NCBI GenBank assembly: GCA_900549865.1
Contig: URPU01000078.1
Span: 1-11,159, forward strand
Length of the DNA stretch: 11,159 nt
Source of the DNA: an uncultured Eubacteriales bacterium
GTDB lineage: Bacteria > Bacillota > Clostridia > Oscillospirales > Oscillospiraceae
Reading direction: 5' to 3'
The notes under the pieces are model-generated. The model was not told the origin of the DNA. It did no database searches and worked only from the letters and a program-made list of their open reading frames with translations. Positions within the stretch are counted from its first letter, which is position 1. The number at the start of each line of letters is the position of its first letter. Positions 1 to 5,804 of the stretch are shown here, one piece after another. The translations under genes were made by a program, and so were the position numbers.

Positions 1-14
1 ATAAGCTTTTCTTA

Positions 15-36
15 CATTGTTCAATTTTCAAGGTAC
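15..36 (-). promoter_or_regulatory. rRNA operon leader motif (boxA-like)
   Basis: Read on the minus strand this stretch contains TACCTTGAAAATTGAACA. It closely resembles the conserved 'TTGAAAACTGAACA' type sequence found ahead of 16S, and again ahead of 23S, in Bacillota rRNA operons, where it is linked to antitermination and precursor processing. It lies about 32 to 54 bases downstream of the predicted start of the proximal promoter, as expected for a leader. The rRNA gene itself would lie off the left edge and cannot be seen. Recognition is by resemblance, not by alignment. Confidence 0.7.
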
Positions 37-46
37 ATCTTCAACC

Positions 47-68
47 GCTGTGCCCTCTCGGCGACAGC
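47..68 (-). other. Stem-loop at the 5' end of the rRNA leader transcript
   Basis: On the minus strand GCTGT and GCC pair with GGC and ACAGC around a GAGAG loop, with one bulged C. This gives an eight-pair hairpin. Its first base coincides with the predicted start point of the proximal promoter, so it would form the very 5' end of that transcript. There is no following T tract, so it is not an intrinsic terminator. A role in transcript stability or processing is inference. Confidence 0.45.
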
Positions 69-74
69 TTGTTT

Positions 75-131
75 ACTATAGCACAGATGTTTTCGCTTGT
101 CAAGAGTTTTTTTAGATTTTTTTGAAATTTT
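75..131 (-). promoter_or_regulatory. Strong sigma-A promoter P2 (proximal) of rRNA operon
   Basis: On the minus strand a perfect -35 TTGACA (98-103) is followed by a 17-base spacer and a -10 TATAGT (75-80, five of six consensus bases). Upstream of the -35, at 104-131, lies an A-tract-rich segment that looks like an UP element. Transcription would start near 68-69 and run leftward off the window. Near-consensus hexamers, ideal spacing and an UP element are typical of rRNA promoters, and the leader motif downstream supports that reading. Confidence 0.85.
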
Positions 132-190
132 CTTGAAAACCTTTTTTACTCTTTTGGAAAACTCCGACCCGCTCTCTCGAGCGCTTGGCT

Positions 191-250
191 AATATACCAC
201 CGTTTTCGCCGCTTGTCAACAACTTTTTTAATATTTCTGAAACAAATTTT
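191..250 (-). promoter_or_regulatory. Strong sigma-A promoter P1 (distal) of rRNA operon
   Basis: On the minus strand a perfect -35 TTGACA (214-219) is followed by a 17-base spacer and a -10 TATATT (191-196, five of six). An A/T-rich UP-like segment lies at 220-250. The predicted start is near 184-185, followed by a GC-rich stretch (GCGC) that could act as a stringent-type discriminator. The promoter points the same way as P2 and sits 116 bases upstream of it, giving the P1/P2 tandem arrangement common for rRNA operons. Confidence 0.85.
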
Positions 251-392
251 TAAACCACAAGATGCTGTGCCTTACAGTATATTCTGTACACAAGACCACG
301 CGTCTGCGCTGCGCTTTTACATGCATATCCGCCGCAGCGGCGCGGCGATAAAGCCATAAATATTATCATGAGCGCGGGAAATAATATATAGC
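251..392. other. Intergenic region between rRNA promoters and the ger operon
   Basis: No gene is visible here. This stretch must hold the ger operon control region. A forespore sigma-G promoter would be expected for a germinant receptor. The best candidate I found is GCATA at 323-327, then 18 bases, then CGATAAA at 346-352. That fits the sigma-G spacing but only about five of seven -10 positions, so it is weak. A small GC-rich hairpin (329-341, CGCCG/CGGCG) lies within the candidate spacer. Just before gerA is an A/T-rich run (379-390) with no clear ribosome binding site. Confidence 0.4.
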
Positions 393-1904
393 ATGTTTGA
401 TTCAGATTTTGAAAAGGGGCGGTATCACCCGCTCGTGCTGCCCGAATACGATGTGCCGCTGACCATAGACGGCCTGCGGGAGATATTTTCAAGCTGCTCC
501 GACTTCGAGGTGAGGGAGATCGCGTTCGGCCTGGAGAAGAACGTGCGTCTCAACGTATGCTGGCTGGACGGGATAGTCTCCGGCGGCGAGGTGTCATCAA
601 GCGTGCTGCGCCCCCTGACGCAGAGCGCCCGCGCAGGGAGTGCGCGCGATGAGGCGCAGGCGCTGGCTGCGGTGCTGTGCGGGGCGGTATATAGCTGCTC
701 CGTCAAGCAGTGCACCGCCATGGACGAGACCGTGTCCGCCCTGACGCACGGGCACTGCGCCGTTATCTTCGACACGCTGCAAACGGCGCTGTGCTTCGAG
801 GTGCGCTCAGAAAACACGCGCGCCGTATCCGAGCCGACGCTGGAGAAGGCGCTGAAGGGGGCGAAGGACTCCTTCGTGGAGACGCTGCGCACGAACACGG
901 CCCTCGTCCGGCGCAGGATATGCACGCCGAAGCTGAAGCTCATCGAGAGCACCGTCGGGCGCAAGTCCGGCACACGCGTTGCGGTGATGTTCATCGACGG
1001 CGTCGCCGCGCCCGAGACCGTGAAGGAGCTTGCCGCGCGGCTGGACGCGCTGGACATTGACGCGCTTCTCGGCGTGGGCATACTGGAGGAGGGCATCGTG
1101 GACGCGCCGTCCTCCCCCTTCCCGCAGCTTATCCACACGGAGAGGCCGGACCGCTTTTCCATGTACCTTATGGATGGGCGCGTGGGGCTTCTCGTGGACG
1201 GGATCCCGGTGGGGCTCGTCCTGCCCGTGACCTTTGCGGAGTTCATGAAGGTGACGGGGGACGCAAACCTGCACTACCTCGTCTCAAGCGTGACGGCGGC
1301 GGTGCGGTATTTCTCCCTTGCGCTGAGCGCGCTGCTGCCTGCGTTCTATGTGGCCATTGCGATGTACCATCAGGAGATGATCCCGTCGCGGCTGCTGCTG
1401 TCGATAATCGAGGCCAAGCAGGACGTGCCCTTCTCCACGGCGCTGGAGGTCATAGGGATGCTTGTCGCGTTCACGCTTTTGCAGGAGGCCGGCCTGCGCC
1501 TGCCGAACCCCATCGGCGACACGGTGTCCATCATCGGGGCGCTCATCGTCGGCCAGTCCGCCGTGGAGGCGCGCGTCACATCGCCCATCGCCATAATCGT
1601 CGTGGCTCTGTCGGGCATCGCGGGCTACACCCTGCCGAGTCAGGACATGGGAAGCGCGGTGCGCCTTGTGCGCTTCGTGCTGGTGCTGGCGGCGATAGCG
1701 GCGGGGCTTTTCGGCGTGGCGGCCGCGTCGTGCCTTATAGTATTCTGGCTTGCCCGCATGGACAGCTTCGGCACGAGCTATACCGCCCCTCTGAGCGAGG
1801 CCTCGCCGGGCAGTCTTTCCCGGCTGCTGCTGAGAAAGCCGAAAACGCAGGACAAGTACCGCGACCCCCTGCTGAAAACACCGGACAGGAGGCGGCAGAA
1901 ATGA
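393..1904 (+). CDS. gerA: Spore germination protein, GerA family (A subunit of germinant receptor)
   Basis: This is the A subunit of a spore inner-membrane germinant receptor, which acts with the B and C subunits to trigger germination. The 503 residues match the GerA family throughout. A soluble N-terminal part contains the conserved EP..E.. segment with FVETLRTN and LVRRR (147-175), VGRKSGTRV (188-196) and TERPDRF (249-255). A membrane part (about 295-455) contains MIPSRLL, EAGLRLPNPIG (365-375) and GALIVGQSAVEA. The C-terminal tail is basic. Length is usual for the family. The ATG at 393 has only a weak GGGAA upstream. An in-frame GTG at 435 preceded by AAAAGGGG is a less well-spaced alternative. 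The stop overlaps the gerC start by ATGA, so translation is probably coupled. It is the first gene of a three-gene operon. Confidence 0.93.
   Translation: MFDSDFEKGRYHPLVLPEYDVPLTIDGLREIFSSCSDFEVREIAFGLEKNVRLNVCWLDGIVSGGEVSSSVLRPLTQSARAGSARDEAQALAAVLCGAVYSCSVKQCTAMDETVSALTHGHCAVIFDTLQTALCFEVRSENTRAVSEPTLEKALKGAKDSFVETLRTNTALVRRRICTPKLKLIESTVGRKSGTRVAVMFIDGVAAPETVKELAARLDALDIDALLGVGILEEGIVDAPSSPFPQLIHTERPDRFSMYLMDGRVGLLVDGIPVGLVLPVTFAEFMKVTGDANLHYLVSSVTAAVRYFSLALSALLPAFYVAIAMYHQEMIPSRLLLSIIEAKQDVPFSTALEVIGMLVAFTLLQEAGLRLPNPIGDTVSIIGALIVGQSAVEARVTSPIAIIVVALSGIAGYTLPSQDMGSAVRLVRFVLVLAAIAAGLFGVAAASCLIVFWLARMDSFGTSYTAPLSEASPGSLSRLLLRKPKTQDKYRDPLLKTPDRRRQK
1887..1892 (+). promoter_or_regulatory. 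Ribosome binding site that fixes the gerC start
   Basis: AGGAGG lies eight bases before the ATG at 1901, inside the end of gerA. It favours this start, which opens directly into a lipoprotein signal peptide, over an ATG at 1730 in the same frame that would add 57 unrelated residues read from within gerA. Confidence 0.85.
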
Positions 1905-3259
1905 AAAAACTCGTCTCTCTCCTGCTGGCGCTGGCGATGGTGCCGGGGCTGGCGGGCTGCGGAAGCGTATACTCCAACTACCGCGAGATGGAGCAGCTTC
2001 TCGTGCTGCAAACGATGGGGCTGGACAGCGCCGCCGAGGGGATAAGGCTGTCTCTCGCCTCCGGCGCGGACAGCGCGCGCGGAACGGAGCCCGTGCGCCT
2101 CGCCGTCACAAGCCCGACCGTCTCCGCCGCCTTTGACGAGGCGCAGAATTACTCCTTCGAGGAATCGCTGTTCTTCGCGCATATAAACACCCTGCTTGTA
2201 GGCGAGGGGGCGGCGAAGCGCGGCCTCGGCGACGAGCTGAGCTTCATTTGTCAGGCCCCGCGCATACGCATAGACATACCTATATATATAGTAAAAAACG
2301 GCGACGCCGCAGACGTCATCATGGACACCGGCGGCACGGGCAAGGGCGTGGCGGAGATACTCATGGGCGTGCGCGAGTATCTTGAAAACCGCGGCGGCGG
2401 GATATTCACCGCGGCGGACATCGTGCGCGACAGTCTGCGCTACGGCAGTGCGCTGGCGTGCGCGCTGGAATACGCCCCCTCCGTGCAGGACGGGGCCGCC
2501 CCGGCAGAAAGCGGCGCGGACGCGGAGGGCGGCGATGAAGATGATATGCCGCCGCAGGAGGACGGCGCGCAGGACGGAGAGGATACCGGCGCGGATGAGG
2601 ATGAAGGATCCGCCGGGGCGGACTCAAATGCGCAGGATGCGCAGGACGGCAGCGGAAACAGCGCCTCCCCCTCCCCCTCGCCTGATGGCGGAGAAAACGG
2701 AGAGGCCGCAGAAAACGGCGGGCGGCGCACGGCTGCGGCGGCGGGCTACGCCGTGTTGAAGGACATGAAGCTTTGCGCGTATATCGACCTTGATGAGGCG
2801 CTGGGCGTGGACTTTCTTATAAACCGCGTTTCAAAGCACGACGTCACCGTGACCGACCGGCGCGGGAATCCCGTGACGCTGGAGATAAACTCCGGCGGCT
2901 GCGATATCACGCCGCAGTGGAACACCGACGGCAGTCTGCGGCGCATCGACGTAAAGGCAGCGGCGCACGCGGCGGTGCTGGAGATGAACGGCGAGGGCAG
3001 CATGGACGACGCGGCCTATTCCGACTATCTCACGGCGCAGCTTGAAGGCTGCGTGTCGGAGAGGATAAGCGCGGTGCTGCGCCTGTCGCAGGAGCTGGGC
3101 GCGGACTTCATCCCCCTCGCCGCGGCGGTGGAGGCGAGCGACGCGGCCGCCTTTGCCGCGCTGGGCGCGCCGTTTGAGGAGCTTCTGCCGGGGCTTGAGA
3201 TACGCGTGTCCGTCAAGGGGCAGATAACGCATTCCAGCGACCTGCGCAGGACGCTGTGA
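1901..3259 (+). CDS. gerC: Spore germination lipoprotein, Ger(x)C family (C subunit), with acidic insertion
   Basis: This is the lipoprotein subunit of the germinant receptor, anchored on the outer face of the spore inner membrane. The 452-residue protein starts MKKLVSLLLALAMVPGLAGC. The lipobox is LAGC with the lipidated cysteine at residue 20. Next comes the family-typical YREMEQLLVLQTMGLD, then the N-terminal domain (for example FFAHINTLLVGE). The C-terminal domain starts near AAGYAVLKDMKL (about 280) and includes VKGQITHS near the end. Family members are usually around 370-400 residues. The excess is explained by an Asp/Glu/Gly/Ala/Ser-rich, probably disordered tract at about residues 197-277. 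The gene overlaps gerA by four bases and is followed 26 bases later by gerB. Confidence 0.92.
   Translation: MKKLVSLLLALAMVPGLAGCGSVYSNYREMEQLLVLQTMGLDSAAEGIRLSLASGADSARGTEPVRLAVTSPTVSAAFDEAQNYSFEESLFFAHINTLLVGEGAAKRGLGDELSFICQAPRIRIDIPIYIVKNGDAADVIMDTGGTGKGVAEILMGVREYLENRGGGIFTAADIVRDSLRYGSALACALEYAPSVQDGAAPAESGADAEGGDEDDMPPQEDGAQDGEDTGADEDEGSAGADSNAQDAQDGSGNSASPSPSPDGGENGEAAENGGRRTAAAAGYAVLKDMKLCAYIDLDEALGVDFLINRVSKHDVTVTDRRGNPVTLEINSGGCDITPQWNTDGSLRRIDVKAAAHAAVLEMNGEGSMDDAAYSDYLTAQLEGCVSERISAVLRLSQELGADFIPLAAAVEASDAAAFAALGAPFEELLPGLEIRVSVKGQITHSSDLRRTL
2489..2731 (+). other. Acidic low-complexity insertion within GerC
   Basis: This in-frame stretch encodes about 80 residues dominated by D, E, G, A, S and N, with an SPSPSP run and several DAQDG-like and EDG-like short repeats. 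It has no predicted fold. It falls between the N-terminal domain and the conserved GYAVLKDMKL strand that begins the C-terminal domain, where ordinary GerC proteins have only a short linker. The reading frame continues cleanly on both sides, so it is not a frameshift. Confidence 0.8.
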
Positions 3260-3285
3260 AGGGCGAAGGATAAGGGTGGTGCGAG

Positions 3286-4413
3286 ATGAATACCGAATAT
3301 AGCTACAGCCGCCGTCAGCTTCTGGCGATGTGCACAGTTTTCTTCCTTGCCCCGGCGCTGCGGCTGGTTCCGGCGGGCACGGCACAGCTCGCCGGGCGGG
3401 CGGCGTGGGCCGCGGTTCCCGCGGCGCTGCCGGTGATACTTCTATATCTGTGGTTCCTGCACACCTTTCTCTGCCGCGCGGGCGAGGGCGAGGGCTTCGC
3501 GGAGCTTACGGCGCGCGCCGTGCCCGCGCGCCTGTCGCGGCTGCTGCTTATAATATACGCGCTGTGGTTTCTGCTGTACGGCGGGTTCATGCTGCGCTCC
3601 GGCGCGGACAGGATAATCACGACCGTCTACCCCAACGCCTCGCCGCACATCTTCGTGTTCACGATGGGCGCGCTGGGGCTTATCGCGGCGCTGGATTCGG
3701 CGCGCACGCTGGTGCGCTCGGCCTGTCTGTTTCTGCCGGCGGTGCTGGGCGTGCTGCTGCTGGTGCTTTTCTTCGCGCTGTTCTCCATTGACAAGGAAAA
3801 CCTCCTGCCGCTGACGCTGCACGACGCGGCGGGCGCGGCGAAGGGGGCCGTCACGGTGATAGACGTGGCGGCGGCGCCCGCGTACATGGTGTGCTTCATG
3901 ACGGGCCTGCACGCGCAGAAGGACGGCGGGCTGCGCCTGCCCTTTGCGTGGGCGCTGGGCATAGTGGGGCTTATGACGTGGCTCATCGCGGACATCATCG
4001 GCTGCTTCGGGGCGGAGCTTGCCGCGCGGCTTTCCCACCCCTTCTTCACACTGGTGAAAAACCTTGTGTTCTTCCGCAATCTTGAGCGCGTGGAGGCGCT
4101 GGTCGTGTCGCTGTGGGTGTTTTCCGACTTCGTTGTGATATCCCTGTGCCTCATGAGCGCACAGCACTGTCTGCGTCTCGCCATGGGAAAGCGCGCGCAC
4201 TACGCGGGCGAAAGGGCGCTGGATATGCGCAGCGGCCGGTGGGTGATATGGCTGTGCGCCGGGGTGTGCGTGGCGTGCTCCCTGCTCATCGCGCCTGAGC
4301 CGCGCGCGCTGGACTTCTGGTCGCGGTATATCATACCGGGGATAAACCTCGCCTTCGGCTTTGTCCTTCTGCCGCTTGTATATTTATCGGGGCGCATAAG
4401 AAAAACGCTGTGA
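3286..4413 (+). CDS. gerB: Spore germination permease, GerB family (B subunit)
   Basis: This is the membrane-embedded B subunit of the germinant receptor. It belongs to the endospore germination branch of the amino acid/polyamine permease superfamily and likely binds the germinant. The 375 residues are close to family length, and about ten hydrophobic segments can be picked out, for example at 12-29, 40-60, 83-103, 143-168, 219-241, 268-295, 318-336 and 345-366. Family-like features are the N-terminal YSRRQLLAM, the LLYGGFMLRSGADRI segment and FFRNLERVEALVVSLWVFSD (263-282). The ATG at 3286 follows AAGGGTGG with good spacing. It is the last gene of the A-C-B operon. Its final codons and stop are part of the terminator stem. 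The germinant it senses cannot be predicted from sequence. Confidence 0.92.
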   Translation: MNTEYSYSRRQLLAMCTVFFLAPALRLVPAGTAQLAGRAAWAAVPAALPVILLYLWFLHTFLCRAGEGEGFAELTARAVPARLSRLLLIIYALWFLLYGGFMLRSGADRIITTVYPNASPHIFVFTMGALGLIAALDSARTLVRSACLFLPAVLGVLLLVLFFALFSIDKENLLPLTLHDAAGAAKGAVTVIDVAAAPAYMVCFMTGLHAQKDGGLRLPFAWALGIVGLMTWLIADIIGCFGAELAARLSHPFFTLVKNLVFFRNLERVEALVVSLWVFSDFVVISLCLMSAQHCLRLAMGKRAHYAGERALDMRSGRWVIWLCAGVCVACSLLIAPEPRALDFWSRYIIPGINLAFGFVLLPLVYLSGRIRKTL

Positions 4414-4434
4414 CTGCATATGTCACAGCGTTTT
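4402..4434. terminator. Bidirectional intrinsic terminator between gerB and the foldase gene
   Basis: A perfect 13-bp inverted repeat, AAAACGCTGTGAC and GTCACAGCGTTTT, encloses the 7-base loop TGCATAT. On the plus strand it ends in TTTTG followed by a T-rich stretch. On the minus strand it ends in TTTTTCTT. It lies between two converging genes and begins inside the last codons of gerB, including its TGA stop. It ends 14 bases beyond the stop of the foldase gene. Confidence 0.93.
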
Positions 4435-4448
4435 GTTGGTCTTACTTA

Positions 4449-5690
4449 TTACTTGAGATAGTCCGTGATGACGGGCTTTTCAAAGCCGGAGGCGAAGTCG
4501 CAGGAGAGCGTGTCGATATACGCCGAGATGTCGGTCTGATACGCGTCGGACGCAGCGAGATAGCGCGCGGACAGCGCCTTGCCGTCGCTGGAGTAGCTGA
4601 CGGTGCGGTCTGCGTCAGAGGGGAGGCGCATGATGACGTGGAAGCCGTACTGGGATTCGACGGGATCGGAGACCTCGTGCGCGCTGAGCGCCTTTACGGT
4701 GTCCTCAAACTCCGCGACCATCTTGCCCTCGGTGAACACATAGCCGTCGGGATAGGTCTCCTTGCCGGTGTCCTCACAGTACTCGGCCTTGAGCTCCGCG
4801 AAGCGCTTGACAAGCTCCTCCGGGTCCTTTATGGCCTTGAGCTCCGCCGCGATCTTCTCGGCGGTGGCCTTCTTCTCGGCGATCTGCTCGTCGGTCAGCG
4901 CCTCGCGCGTGTCGGGGTCGATGGTCATGAGCAGGATGTGGTTTGCGGAGAGATAGCCGTTGTCCTCAAGATACTTGACCGCATCCTCATCCGTCACCTT
5001 TTCGCCGTTCTCGCCGTACTTCTCGTTGAAGCCGTCGTTATACAGCGCGTCCACGGCGCAGATCCTGTCGTAAAGCTCACGGGGCAGATAGGTCTCGGCT
5101 ATCTTCTCGTTGAACTGCTCCTCCGTGCCGTCGTCGCCGCAGACGGCCTTTATGTCGCTTTCAAGCTGGGTCTTGATGGTCTCCTTGTCGGCGTCGGTAA
5201 GCTCCACCTTATTCGCCTTGGCGTAGCCCTCTATGCCGTACACCTGGCAGAGCATGCTTTCCGCATTGCTGAGCGCGGTATCGGCATATGTCTCGTCGCT
5301 GCCGTCCTCAAGCGTGTCGTCCCAGCTTATCTGTAGGCCGTAGTACGCGGCCATCTGCTGGATGTAGTTGTCTATCTGGCTGCCCTGTACGTACAGCCAG
5401 TAGAAATACTCCGCCCATGTGACGTCGCGGCCATCGACCGCTGCGACGACCTCATCCGGCTGGTGCAGCGCGTATATCGCTGCAAAGTCCACGGACTTCG
5501 TCTCGACCGCGGCCGCCGCGGCGTCCGCTTCCGAAGCATCGGCGGTATCGGCAGTGGCATCCTCTGCGGGCTGGACATCCGCTTCATCCGCCGCGGGGGC
5601 GGCGGTATCGCCGGCCGCACTCTGGTTGCAGCCGGTAAGCACGGCGAAGGCCAGACACACGGCAATAAGCAATGCAATAAATTTTTTCAT
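4449..5690 (-). CDS. Foldase-type peptidyl-prolyl cis-trans isomerase lipoprotein (PrsA/SurA-like, parvulin domain)
   Basis: This is an exported lipoprotein predicted to catalyse proline cis-trans isomerisation and assist folding of secreted proteins outside the membrane. The 413 residues start with a signal peptide ending in lipobox LTGC (lipidated cysteine 21). An Ala/Asp-rich linker (about 24-66) follows. Next comes an alpha-helical chaperone-like region (about 75-245). The parvulin domain spans about 247-357: it begins with SANHILLMT, has a spacer helix, then PDGYVFTEGKMVAEFEDTV, and ends with VSDPVESQYGFHVIMRL. The ATG at 5690 is the only start that keeps the signal peptide. GAAAGGG lies very close to it. 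It sits 114 bases downstream of mfd, on the same strand, with its own promoter. The parvulin assignment is firm; the specific name PrsA is not. Confidence 0.9.
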   Translation of the reverse strand: MKKFIALLIAVCLAFAVLTGCNQSAAGDTAAPAADEADVQPAEDATADTADASEADAAAAAVETKSVDFAAIYALHQPDEVVAAVDGRDVTWAEYFYWLYVQGSQIDNYIQQMAAYYGLQISWDDTLEDGSDETYADTALSNAESMLCQVYGIEGYAKANKVELTDADKETIKTQLESDIKAVCGDDGTEEQFNEKIAETYLPRELYDRICAVDALYNDGFNEKYGENGEKVTDEDAVKYLEDNGYLSANHILLMTIDPDTREALTDEQIAEKKATAEKIAAELKAIKDPEELVKRFAELKAEYCEDTGKETYPDGYVFTEGKMVAEFEDTVKALSAHEVSDPVESQYGFHVIMRLPSDADRTVSYSSDGKALSARYLAASDAYQTDISAYIDTLSCDFASGFEKPVITDYLK

Positions 5691-5739
5691 TTCCCTTTCA
5701 TTCTTCCTTTCGGTGGCATGGCTAAACTTGGGTATGCTT

Positions 5740-5767
5740 GGGTGATCTAGGCTAAACTATATCACCC
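5740..5767. promoter_or_regulatory. Inverted repeat spanning the -10 of the foldase promoter (possible operator)
   Basis: GGGTGAT (5740-5746) and ATCACCC (5761-5767) form a perfect 7+7 bp dyad separated by 14 bases. The -10 hexamer (5756-5761) and the predicted start point lie within the dyad. Because one arm is upstream of the start point, the repeat cannot form a hairpin in this transcript. A DNA-binding repressor site is therefore the simplest reading. No known operator consensus was recognised. Confidence 0.4.
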
Positions 5768-5784
5768 GCGCGCGCATTTCACAA
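5756..5784 (-). promoter_or_regulatory. Sigma-A promoter of the foldase gene
   Basis: On the minus strand TTGTGA (5779-5784, four of six -35 bases) is followed by a 17-base spacer and TATAGT (5756-5761, five of six -10 bases). The start point would be near 5749-5750, leaving a leader of about 60 bases before the foldase ATG. This suggests that the gene is expressed independently of mfd, although read-through from mfd is also possible. Confidence 0.7.
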
Positions 5785-5796
5785 GCGCGCACGCGA
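5770..5796 (-). other. GC-rich hairpin just after mfd
   Basis: On the minus strand CGTGCGCGC pairs with GCGCGCGCG (nine pairs, one of them G-T) around a 9-base loop TTGTGAAAT. It begins about nine bases after the mfd stop. It lacks a following T tract, so it is not a classical intrinsic terminator. It may slow polymerase or protect the mfd 3' end. Its loop contains the -35 hexamer of the foldase promoter. Confidence 0.45.
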
Positions 5797-5804
5797 TATT
5801 TTAC

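Noticed and set aside
250..492. An 80-residue minus-strand open frame across the ger upstream region
   Set aside because: It overlaps the gerA start, has no ribosome binding site or recognisable protein features, and conflicts with the clear GerA reading frame.
1730..1900. A longer gerC beginning at ATG 1730
   Set aside because: The extra 57 residues lie wholly within gerA and would bury the lipoprotein signal peptide. AGGAGG at 1887-1892 supports the start at 1901.
4410..5336. A 308-residue plus-strand open frame opposite the foldase gene
   Set aside because: It is the antisense of a clear parvulin lipoprotein in GC-rich DNA. The translated sequence has the repetitive V/L/G/R character of a shadow frame and no domain.
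5770..5796. Intrinsic terminator of mfd
   Set aside because: The hairpin is strong but has no T tract on the minus strand, so it was recorded only as a hairpin.
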